Shown piece by piece: positions 57,401 through 64,000 of a stretch of 64,000 nucleotides of DNA. Numbering within the stretch: the stretch's first letter is position 1; each line of letters starts with the position of its first letter. Origin of the DNA: Sarcocystis neurona (taxonomy: Eukaryota > Apicomplexa > Conoidasida > Eucoccidiorida > Sarcocystidae); NCBI GenBank assembly GCA_000727475.1, contig KL647301.1, positions 434,001-498,000 of the forward strand. Reading direction: 5' to 3'. Under the pieces are notes generated by a model that worked only from the letters and a program-made list of their open reading frames with translations, made no database searches and was not told where the DNA came from. Made by a program: the position numbers and the translations under genes.

Positions 57401-57811
57401 CCCGCTGGGAGTGACAGCGACGCTGTGAGACGCGACCCCCCGCATGACGCACAGCAGCCGGAGCAGAAGGAGCAGCACCAGGCGCCGCCGCTCTGGCAGC
57501 AGCTTCCTTGTTTGCACGTGCGACGTGTGCAGAAGGCCGTGGAGACGTTTTGGTGTCTTCTTAGGAAGGAGCTGCCTCCACTCCTGCTGCTGCTGCTGCT
57601 CTTCCTTTCCACCGGAATAACCCGCAGCAGCAGTGACCTCCAGCACCAGCAGGAGCGGCAGCAGCGGCTGCAGGCGAGCGAGCAGCAGCGCGAGGAGAAG
57701 GAAGAGAAGAACGAGCCGCAGACAGACGCCGCGCAGCAGCAGATTGCCCTGGACTCAGTCGGGTTTCTCGTAGACTCTATCTCCGCCGGGGTGCTGCGTC
57801 CTGCTGAGTAA
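36265..57811 (+). CDS. COG3: Conserved oligomeric Golgi complex subunit 3 (COG3/Sec34)
   Basis: COG3 is one of eight subunits of the peripheral Golgi complex that tethers retrograde vesicles. Exons that can be joined in phase: 36265-36431 (possible), 37067-37967, 40769-40931, 42356-42781, 43479-43960, 44900-44972/8, 46818 to about 47000, one unresolved exon near 48.8-49.0 kb, 49824-49918, 51337-51454, 53174-53277 and 55885-57811. The clearest match runs over three exons: [17 protein letters not shown], then [13 protein letters not shown], then [14 protein letters not shown]. This aligns colinearly to [27 protein letters not shown] of plant COG3. The Sec34 domain falls in exons 3-5. The protein is about 1,500 residues against about 830 in human, swollen by Ala, Gln and Gly/Ser tracts. 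Introns reach 2.8 kb. The 5' end and the 47-49 kb exon remain uncertain. A GTAAGG overlapping the stop could extend the gene. Confidence 0.9.
37067..37967 (+). CDS. COG3: COG3 N-terminal exon
   Basis: Open from an acceptor at 37066 or, if this is the first coding exon, from ATG 37120. Ala/Pro/Ser low complexity leads to [20 protein letters not shown] and ...LMQPLQE. This aligns with the QQFFSWF...YLSGFQE segment just before the Sec34 domain in human COG3. Donor GTGCGT in phase 2. Confidence 0.7.
38180..38700. repeat. Polypyrimidine CTGTCTCC minisatellite
   Basis: Degenerate 12-18 bp units of CTGTCTCCGTGTCTCCCTC type in the first COG3 intron. The minus strand is open for 285 codons (Arg/Glu/Thr/Asp-rich), which follows from the repeat. 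Confidence 0.8.
39495..39842. repeat. TCTA tetranucleotide array with 12-bp super-unit
   Basis: About 28 copies of TCTATCTATCYG. The higher-order period of 12 keeps frames open as a Leu-Ser-Ile/Tyr repeat, but it lies within a COG3 intron. Confidence 0.9.
40495..40766. repeat. CTG-rich tract upstream of COG3 exon 40769-40931
   Basis: CTG/GCT triplets running into the acceptor CGTGCAG. Confidence 0.6.
40769..40931 (+). CDS. COG3: COG3 exon, start of Sec34 domain
   Basis: [20 protein letters not shown]...[18 protein letters not shown] aligns with the human LQHLESLQKQY..TGTLHEACEQLLKEQSEL region. Acceptor CGTGCAG, donor GTAAGC. The exon is flanked by CTG (upstream) and CAG (downstream) tracts. 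Confidence 0.88.
40970..41335. repeat. CAG-rich tract downstream of COG3 exon 40769-40931
   Basis: CAG/AGC/GCA triplets starting about 40 bases after the donor. With the preceding CTG tract they form a complementary pair around the 163-base exon. A second CAG tract lies at 41660-41830. Confidence 0.6.
42356..42781 (+). CDS. COG3: COG3 exon, middle of Sec34 domain
   Basis: [20 protein letters not shown] aligns with NIQQKLSYFNELETI of human COG3. [20 protein letters not shown] aligns with LDDCITYISSHPNFKD. Between them lies a Gly/Ser insertion built from a 27-bp repeat. Donor GTGAGT in phase 0. Confidence 0.9.
42500..42594 (+). repeat. 27-bp coding minisatellite in COG3
   Basis: Three and a half units encoding the nonapeptide GSGSSSGGS, inside the Sec34-domain exon. 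Confidence 0.85.
42800..43245. repeat. CTG-rich tract in COG3 intron
   Basis: CTG/GCTG-dominated intron DNA between exons 42356-42781 and 43479-43960. All open frames are Leu/Cys/Ala-rich. Confidence 0.55.
43479..43960 (+). CDS. COG3: COG3 exon, end of Sec34 domain
   Basis: [20 protein letters not shown]...VCQTLQEC aligns with YLLKFKQCLSKAL..TVNTLQTL. A Gln/Glu-rich insertion follows, then [20 protein letters not shown], matching the FYVKFRAAAPKVRTLIEQIE segment. It ends in phase 2 at GTGAGC. Confidence 0.85.
44196..44560. repeat. 18-bp GCA-GGT-GTA minisatellite
   Basis: About 18-20 units of (GCA)4GGTGTA and its variants. On + they read AAAAGV then AAAAAG, open for 218 codons. The flanking COG3 exons join in phase without it, so it is intronic. 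Confidence 0.85.
44900..44978 (+). CDS. COG3: COG3 short exon
   Basis: One base completes the previous codon, then [24 protein letters not shown]. This aligns with [20 protein letters not shown] of plant COG3. The donor is GTGAAG (exon end 44972) or GTACCT (44978), both phase 0. Confidence 0.8.
46818..47000 (+). CDS. COG3: COG3 exon, end uncertain
   Basis: Acceptor [29 protein letters not shown] followed by [15 protein letters not shown] aligns with the [23 protein letters not shown]..FF block of plant COG3. The donor is unclear (ATATGTGTGG or AGAGGTAGAG, about 46977-47000). CAG/AAC triplet repeats follow. Confidence 0.7.
46990..48010. repeat. CAG/CAA/ACA triplet block with 21-bp repeat
   Basis: About 1 kb of interrupted AGC/AAC triplets. 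From 47845 a 21-bp unit (GGCAACACTCGCACCTGCAGC) recurs about seven times with decay. It probably lies in a COG3 intron. Confidence 0.65.
48812..49017 (+). CDS. COG3: Possible COG3 exon inserted before YDVLRP block
   Basis: The frame [20 protein letters not shown]...LTEAATLF and then [14 protein letters not shown] is helical and repeat-free. A phase-0 exit is needed to enter the next exon, and the preceding exon cannot supply it directly. The segment has no counterpart in other COG3 proteins, and the limits are approximate. Confidence 0.35.
49824..49918 (+). CDS. COG3: COG3 exon, YDVLRP block
   Basis: [20 protein letters not shown] plus [11 protein letters not shown] aligns with LDELLEKLCVSLYDVFRPLI of human COG3. 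Acceptor TTCGAATAG, donor GTATGT in phase 2. Confidence 0.92.
50035..51250. repeat. TATATG/TGTG microsatellite blocks in COG3 intron
   Basis: Two blocks (50035-50350 and 50790-51250) of ACATATATG, GTATAC and GAGAGA runs around a non-repetitive, pyrimidine-rich middle. Confidence 0.65.
51337..51454 (+). CDS. COG3: COG3 exon, [13 protein letters not shown] block
   Basis: The first base completes a Cys codon, giving [20 protein letters not shown] and ...[10 protein letters not shown]. This is colinear with LLCELVDILKVEVLGDQ in plants. Donor GTAAGT in phase 0. Confidence 0.92.
51690..51965. repeat. About 50-bp tandem repeat carrying GTGTATGTACAC
   Basis: Five to six diverged units, each with a TGTAYGTACACTAG-like core at about 51713, 51757, 51812, 51850, 51899 and 51946, followed by an ACAGCAARKGGGTG-like segment. 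The core is one base from the GTGTACGTACAC palindrome. Confidence 0.75.
51964..52527 (+). CDS. Unexplained 187-codon ORF nested in COG3 intron
   Basis: ATG frame ([20 protein letters not shown]...) with ordinary composition and no triplet bias, in the intron between the CEIAETLL and DVQERLTF exons. No domain was recognised. A GTG-start frame in the same intron (52543-53307) overlaps the next exon out of frame. It could be chance. Confidence 0.22.
   Translation: MRRTRVHGVGGLTRVFALAQSDAAWVIFARRLGGGVLLCGRPALLYSRIFPVAFSLLPHEQAELRFDPSAYVRVVARGTQMVSASICAARTLQHPQTSRGGKTPACVHACCMRFSVKGCYSVTGGSVFNVCSCRKAASGVTCEFAALGVVLLPCGVAAVDCCCSSTRTLPALLTRLCVCVAAHESDS
52275..52300. promoter_or_regulatory. Cluster of four TGCATGC motifs
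   Basis: TGCATGC occurs at 52275, 52283, 52287 and 52294, partly overlapping. TGCATGC-type motifs are recurrent upstream elements in coccidian and other apicomplexan promoters (established), but here the cluster lies inside a COG3 intron. Confidence 0.4.
52686..52964. promoter_or_regulatory. Three GTGTACGTACACC palindromes
   Basis: Exact 12-bp palindromes at 52686-52697, 52717-52728 and 52953-52964, each followed by C then G or T. This is the densest group in the window. Function is unknown. The motif equals two inverted GTGTAC half-sites. Confidence 0.45.
53174..53277 (+). CDS. COG3: COG3 exon, DVQERLTFR block
   Basis: [28 protein letters not shown] is the most diagnostic COG3 stretch. Acceptor GCTGCTGCAG, donor GTAAGT in phase 2. 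Confidence 0.95.
54260..55110. repeat. About 100-140 bp minisatellite in last COG3 intron, broken by assembly gap
   Basis: Units begin at about 54265, 54402 and 54505 with TCCAAGTWCAYCCYA, then CATACGGACTGACGCGAGTC-like DNA, then a TATATA run. The last unit's ATACGGACTGACGCGAGTCA sequence is repeated just after the N run. Confidence 0.75.
54594..55040. other. Run of N (assembly gap)
   Basis: 447 undetermined bases. The roughly 45 bases after it (from 55041) duplicate those just before the TA run preceding it (from 54529). Confidence 1.
55885..57811 (+). CDS. COG3: COG3 C-terminal exon
   Basis: Acceptor GCACTCTCAG supplies one base, then 641 codons to TAA. Conserved islands in order: [20 protein letters not shown] (WYPxLxxTLxCLSKLYRC region), [20 protein letters not shown] ([20 protein letters not shown]), [20 protein letters not shown] (KKELEKCLKTTCEEFI) and [20 protein letters not shown] (LPVTLRSMSLYL). 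Ala, Gln and Glu tracts separate them. Confidence 0.88.
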
Positions 57812-57959
57812 GGCACCCCTGCTATGTTGCCTGGTGTAGGTATTCATATTTCCCCATGTAATCAACTGCCTAGACATGCATATATAAATAGATACGCCTG
57901 CTGGCTGAAAAGGAAGGTAACTCAGGTGTTGCCAGGTCAAACGATTGATACTTCCTCAC

Positions 57960-57967
57960 ACTTGTGG

Positions 57968-58006
<39 letters not shown>

Positions 58007-58222
58007 CACCTATATACACGCAGATATATACGTATATATATGTGCATACATCTATATAGATATATATGTACACACATACGTATTTGGGCTGAGGAGGACC
58101 AGCTCCGATGTTACCATGTCTAAACACTGATGTCCATTCATATAGTCAACTAGATATATGTATGTATACATAAACATATATATATACGCAAATGTATACA
58201 TATATTAATATAGACGCACGTG

Positions 58223-58254
<32 letters not shown>

Positions 58255-58260
58255 GGCGTA
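57960..58260. repeat. TATATA microsatellite after COG3
   Basis: TG then TA runs at 57966-58004, with further TATATG blocks to 58254. Confidence 0.7.
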
Positions 58261-58369
58261 GCCTGTGGGGGTGTGGTTTTTTCTGTTTTGCTGTGAGAAA
58301 ATGAGAAGAAGTGGAAGCGTGTGTGCTGCAAGCGTCTGTGTGTATATTTCGTATATACGGACTTGCCAG

Positions 58370-58590
58370 TTGGTGTCCACTTCGTGTGTCTCCCCCTCCC
58401 TGTCTCCCTCCCCGTGTCCCTCCCTGTCTCCCTCTGCGTCTCTCTCCCTGTCTCCCCCCTGTCTCTCTCTGCGTCTCTCGCTGCTGCCTCTCTCTCTGTG
58501 TCTCTCCCTCCCCGTCTCCCTCCCCGTGTCTCTCCCTCCCTGTCTCCCCCCCCTCTCTCTCTCGCTGCTGTCTCTCTGTGTGTGTCTCTC
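58370..58590. repeat. Second polypyrimidine CTCCCTGTCTCC minisatellite
   Basis: Same repeat family as 38180-38700: degenerate TCTCCCTCCCCGTCTCC units. The minus strand is open, with Arg/Glu/Gly/Thr repeats. Confidence 0.75.
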
Positions 58591-58599
58591 CGTCGTGTG

Positions 58600-58933
58600 A
58601 CTGGCCGTGTCTCACGAAGCAGTTGCTGAGGCGTGCCGGCCTCTATATGTCGCTACAGTATTCTTCGCCTTCCGTTCTCTCCTGTCGCTCGCGCGCCTTC
58701 CAGCTGTCGCGCGGTGTATCTACACGCAAAACTGCGCAGAGGTCCACACTGTCTGTCGAGACGAGAGTCTTCTTTCTGGACGTGTCATTGTCCCCTTACA
58801 CGGATGCAGCAAGGGGATAGGTAGAGGTATTGACACGTCTGTGTACAGCTTGCTATACATATATACCTATCCTCACCTGCAATATATATATATATATACG
58901 TATATATGTATACATACTTGTATACGTATCTGA

Positions 58934-58964
<31 letters not shown>

Positions 58965-61900
58965 CACACACACACATGCACATACACACATACAAACACA
59001 TACACACATATATATACATACACACATATATATACATACACACATGGGGACATATGTAGAGACACACAGAGAAGAGTATTTGTAAGTGCGCAAGTCTGTC
59101 TACGTGTGTGAATAGAGTGACGCAGAAGAAGACTTCTCATTCATGCTGGGGAAGGGGAAAATACACACTTGTTTTACGGAGGCATCTGCTCCCCTGCACG
59201 CGTTGTCCCCATGCCTCCGGATCCCATTTGTAAGGCGTTTCTGGCATATACGCGTCTTCACCATCATACATTCGTGTATTCATATCTGTATGTCTGTGTC
59301 CATGTATCCCTACATATGTAGACGCAGATGTATACCCGTATACGTGTGTATATATAGGTAAGTACACGTATTACGTATAAAGACACAGCAGTTGAGGTTG
59401 CAGACCGCGCGGGGCTCTGCGTGTGTATGGATAGGTCTAGGCGGATGCATATGCAAGCCTGTCTATTACCCGTGTAGAGAATTTCATGCGTATACGTATA
59501 TACATACATACGTAGATATATATTCGTATACAGAGAAGATACTTGTCAAGCACTTGCATGCGGGTATCCTATACGTATATGTGTGTATGTACGAGGATAT
59601 CCATACACGTGTATAATAAGTGCAAATGATGTAGGGTGAAGTGTGTTGTTGTCCGCATAGAGGTATATCTGCTCCTTCTATTTGTGTCTACATTTATGCT
59701 GTTTTCAACGTTTGTTTAGTTCCCCGGTAGTTCCGGGCGCCGCCCCCCCAAGCGCGTCCACGGGTGTACGTACACCGCAGTGGCCGTCGCATGCGCGCTG
59801 TTCTCGCCTCCAACGTGTCTCTGTAATACCGTGTGTGGTATTAGATTTTCGGGCCGCTGGTTTTTGTTTGGTGCTTGTGATGTGTGTGGCTTTTCAGAGA
59901 ACTTGCTGCTGTACTTTCGTCACTTTCAACAGCAGCAGCAGAAGATTTGTACACCCGGCCGTTGCTGCTGTTGAGTCTGCCTGCGTTGAAGGAGATGCTG
60001 CAGCAGGCGAGCAGCGAGGCAGCAGCAGCGTTCGTAGCCCTCGACACGCAGTAGCAGCAGAGGCGACATCTCGCTGACCAGGAGCAATAGCTGCTTGAGT
60101 AGCAGCTGCCGCAGCTTCACTTCTAAAATTTGCAACAGAAGCAGCAGTAGCGTCCCAGCAGCTGGTGCGCGCCTGCAGCGCCGCGTGCAAGAAGAGTAGC
60201 AGCAGGAGCAGCAGCAGCTTCAACAGCACAGCAGCACGTCAGTCGCAGGAGCGACACCGTATAGCCGCAGTGCAGGAGCGACCATATTGAGGAATCCGCA
60301 CGAGCAGCAGCGTCTCAGACAGGAAGAAGTTCCAGCACATTTTCCACAACAGCAACAGGATGCCGTTTCAGAAATAACCTCTGCAGCAGTCACTCAAACA
60401 AACTTACATCTAAGTACACCTAAAAGTGTGTACATCTATACATATATGTATATGAGCGCACGTTTATCTGTGTGTGATGCGTTGCTACGGTTGTTTGCAT
60501 ACCACTAAACGGTGGGAAGCACAAGTGACGTGGACAGACCCGTGTCTATATATCAGTAGAAAAGAAGGCAGGGAGGGACGGAAAAAGTGAAGGATAGCAG
60601 CAACACAGCGAGGAGGAGGAAAGGGAAAGAAAAGGCGACAGGAACGGGTCTGCAGACGTCCACGAGAAGACTAGTAGGACCGTTGCCCCAGAGCGCGTGC
60701 TGTACAGCGCCGGGAAAAAGGGCAGCAGCCAGGAATCAACAGCAGCAGCAGCTGCATCAGTTGAGATCTTGATAAACGCAAGACGCGCAAATCTTTAGGA
60801 AAGCGCACCACACACACACATTTAAACAGCTGACTCAGTCATCTTTTCGTGTGTGGCGGCTGTTGCTCTGTGCACGGCCGGCTCGCTGTAAACATTCTCT
60901 TCTCATGGCTGCCGGCTGGTGTCCTGATACGTGTTTTATCTGCGAGGCCAAGGTTGTTTATTACGGGAACGTCATAGAGTGAACTCTTCCGTGTGACTGG
61001 CCAGCCACTTTCCAGCGCGAAATGCTGCATGGAGGAAGGCAAAAGTGTGAGAGGGAGAGACGGATATTCTTGCAGTCCCCGCGGATTTCACATGCATGCT
61101 GCTGCAGTTCCTCTGCAGCGCTGCCCGCCGTCGCCTCTGCAGCAGCCGCAGTTACAGGCGAGCGACAGCAGCAGCGGTGGGTAGCTCGGGCTGCACGGTC
61201 TTGAGGCGTCAATAGTGGAGCAGCTACGCGGAAGCAGCAAATTTCGAAAGAGTCACACCCGCGTCTTTTTGTCAACACGATAGCATTCAACCATAAATAG
61301 CAGTTCGTCAGCTGCCCACTCGCACTCTTGACGTGTGCAAGGAGGAGTCGCACATGCGCATGTAGCCTTTTTCCTCACGACACACTTGCTTTTCTCCACA
61401 AAGCGAAGCTGTTCAGGTAGGCTTCACACACACCCGCTAGGAGTTCATTGATACCAGTGCGCCACGAGCGTATATATATATATATAGGTAGATATAGATA
61501 TCAAAATCGCATCCGTGCACACAGCTGGATGTAAGTGTGAGTAGAAGCAATGTTCTTTAAATCTGTGGACGCGCCAGCAACAGCACGGCGACTTGGTGCT
61601 TTCCGCGGCTCGCGTCCATTCGGAAGTGTTACCCCGGCCCTGCCGTTGCTCTGCGCTGACTTTTTGATTTGAAGGAACAACTTTGAGAATCCTGAAGACT
61701 GATATTTTACGACGCTTACGTGCACGTATACTGGACGGACCGAGTAACCTGTATTAGTCTCAACTGCATTATGTGTTTGACTCTTCTACTTTGTCCTAAA
61801 GTTTACAGCAGTACGCGTACGTGTGGGGGCTGCAGGTATATATATATATACATATATGTTAACAAGAGAATAAGTTTGTGTAAAACTTCTGATACGTCAG

Positions 61901-63378
61901 CTTCAGGTTCACACGCCGACAAGTGTACACATAGGTGTGTGTGTGAGTGTGAGTTATTTCCCGCACGGTAGCTTGCAAATGTATATCAAATTAGGCTCCA
62001 ATTCCTCGCAAAAGTAGTCCTTCATGCCAGGTCGTCCCTACTAACGTTTCCGCACAGAGATGTTGACGCGTACACATATATCCATGGGCTAGAAGCGTGG
62101 GTGCACAGGTATGCACTCATGTTTACCGTTTGTATTGAACGCATAAACAGTTGCCGTACGGGATGCAGAAAGAATCCACTGTTTTAGCATCCAGCAGAGA
62201 ATCTGGGCACACGCTGCTTTGCTGAGGGGAGTAGTAATTTTGTTGCCTTGCTCGTATCTGCAAACGGGCGTTCTACTGATGTGCTCAGCTGCTGCCTGCT
62301 GCTATTGTTCGTGCTAACGCGACTGTACACTGCGGAACCTGTGAGGTAGAGCTCTCTCCCGTGGCTTACACCAGTACAGTCAAAAAGACAGTTCCCTGCT
62401 GCGGCTGGTACTGCGGAAGACAGGAGCAGCAAAACTGCAGCAGCAAAGGAGTTAGCAGCCGTGAAGACGTAGGGCGAAGAGCAGCGACACTTCTACCAGG
62501 TACGCGCAGCTATTGCAGCGCAGTAAGGCGCAGTAACTGTTGCAGAAGGATACGTACGCGATTCGGAAGCGCGCTCGGTGTCGGCGTTTTGGTAACAAGG
62601 CGACGGTTTAAGTGTGAAGGATGACAATCATCGCACCTGCTTCAATATGTCTCACCTTTCTCGCGAAGTCTCATCAGACGCACGCACTGCAGCACAAAGA
62701 CACTAATTCGCCAAGTGGAACTCACTCACCTGTCAGTGGTCCACTGCTTATATAATGTAATATTATATGCGCGAATAGATAGATACACGAGCTGGTACTC
62801 TGTTGCAGACAGTACAACGCGGTACTCCACGGGCTTAATGTACCTACGTACTTGCAAACAAATCTAATATCTTGTCAAACAGATCCGCTGTGCAATAACG
62901 GGCCCGTACGCACGCCCGCGCTTGGTCTTCTGCTGATGAAAAGATCAAAGAAACTGGCGGTTGATATTTTGCACTTCTAGTATGACAGTGCGGAGGACAG
63001 AAGCACACATATATATATATATATGTATATATGGGCTACTGAGAGTGATTTCTCCTTGACGGCGCTTTTGTCGTCACTGCGGAATTCAAGAAAAGCACAC
63101 CTCGACGGCTACATACGTGGGAGGCTCCCACCTACACAAAGTGCGTACACCTGGGTACGTATACACAAATGCACTTTTGCGGGCGTGCGCTCGTGCGCGG
63201 CTCCGCCAATTACCCACACGCACCTATACATAAAATTTTTGTACCGGGCACGCACGCACTTTCCCTGTACGTTTCTTGCTCCCGTAACTGCTGTTCTGTT
63301 GCACGTAAGTTCTACGGTCAGGAGATACCGCAGTCTGTATTTTAATGAACGGCTGTTTCACTCGCTGCAACCGACGTG
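58600..63378. other. Intergenic or unassigned 4.8 kb
   Basis: Holds GAGA/CACA/TATA microsatellites (58860-59060), one GTGTACGTACACC palindrome (59764-59775), a CAG patch (59925-60240) and mostly repeat-poor DNA from 60500. No gene could be identified. Frames such as 61501-61725 (-) are short and unsupported. Confidence 0.45.
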
Positions 63379-63646
63379 ATGCGTGCTCCTGAGAGTAGAT
63401 CTGACGGGCGCTTGAAAGACAGCGACAGAAGCGGTGGCAACCTGCAGCCGCAGAAGCTTCGAACGACCGACAGGGGCTCGCAGCAGCAGCAGCACCACGT
63501 GCCGGTGGGCAGCAGCAGCCGTCGTACAGACGTAGGCTCGAAACACGCGAACAAGCAGGCCATACGGTCCAGCACCGATAACAGGCAGTGCGAGGCAGCT
63601 GCAAGAAGCAAGTGGCAACTGCCGACGTTTGGCGGCAGTACCACAG
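63379..63646 (+). CDS. Candidate first exon of a further gene
   Basis: ATG at 63379 reads MRAPESRSDGRLKDSDRSGG...WQLPTFGGSTT, 89 codons, hydrophilic. It ends in phase 1 at consensus donor GTAAGC (63647). No domain was recognised. CAG-rich DNA follows to the window end, and a continuation would lie outside the window. Confidence 0.3.
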
Positions 63647-64000
63647 GTAAGCAGGACGCAGTGGCAGCAGCAGCGAGTGAATATGCAGCAACACGTCAGC
63701 AAGCACTGCGGTAAATAGACGCAGCAGCGCACCAGCAGCTGCCTACAACTAGGGCAGCAGCAATGGCTCCGCAACGTGCGTCCCTTCGTGCTAACTGCAG
63801 CAGCAAGCGCATGCGCACAACAATCTCCTCCATCTTCTCCACCAGCAGAAAGGACAGCGACGTTAGATCAGCGGACAGCAGCTGGAGCAACACCTGGCTA
63901 GCGCAGTAACAACAGTCAGCTAAGCAACCTGTAGGAGTAGTAGGAGAGGCCCTACGGGGAAATAACCTACTCAAATGCGGCACCAACAGCTGCAGCAGTC

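Noticed and set aside
1..64000. tRNA, rRNA, CRISPR arrays, prokaryotic operons and retroelement RT or integrase motifs
   Set aside because: No TΨC-box-like GGTTCRA contexts in cloverleaf setting, no spaced direct-repeat arrays, and no YxDD or HHCC motifs were found by eye on either strand.

Overview
The window looks like nuclear DNA of a coccidian apicomplexan, most probably Eimeria. CAG/CTG triplet tracts fill both coding and non-coding DNA and encode Gln, Ala or Ser runs. They are interleaved with TG/CA and TATATG microsatellite blocks and with repeat-poor stretches, which matches the known repeat-rich/repeat-poor organisation of Eimeria chromosomes. No bacterial, plastid or mitochondrial features, no tRNA or rRNA and no CRISPR were seen. 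The genus is inferred from sequence style only.

Three split genes on the + strand could be reconstructed by joining phase-compatible exons with GT-AG boundaries. (1) About 0.08-4.9 kb: a four-exon COX6B (cytochrome c oxidase subunit VIb) gene. Its 324-nt CDS is spread over 4.8 kb and carries the twin CX9C/CX10C cysteine pattern. (2) About 16.0-28.0 kb (possibly from 15.0 kb): a very large Arg/Ser-rich protein of about 2,750 residues. It has a UAP56-binding-like motif (LDMSLDEVI) near the N-terminus and one C-X8-C-X5-C-X3-H zinc finger near the C-terminus, so it is probably a nuclear mRNA-processing or export factor. (3) About 36.3/37.1-57.8 kb: COG3, the Sec34 subunit of the conserved oligomeric Golgi tethering complex. 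It has at least eleven exons, and the small ones align without ambiguity to plant and animal COG3. Low-complexity insertions expand the protein.

The rest is introns and intergenic DNA. Introns are long (0.7-2.8 kb) and hold nearly all the TATATG/TGTG microsatellites and several minisatellites. Several short exons sit between an upstream CTG tract and a downstream CAG tract. About 5.6-12.9 kb, 28.6-35.0 kb and 58-63.4 kb hold no gene that could be identified, only short open stretches listed at low confidence. A run of N (54594-55040) interrupts a minisatellite in the last COG3 intron, and the same sequence flanks the gap on both sides.

Main unexplained signals: a recurrent palindrome GTGTACGTACAC (eight exact copies plus near copies, concentrated in one COG3 intron); a perfect 61-bp inverted repeat about 1.2 kb apart inside an intron of the zinc-finger gene; the CTG-exon-CAG arrangement; and a zinc-ribbon-like open frame on the minus strand at 6.0-6.4 kb. 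The three genes have unrelated cellular roles (respiration, mRNA handling, Golgi traffic), and nothing suggests they act together. All splice sites are inferred by eye.
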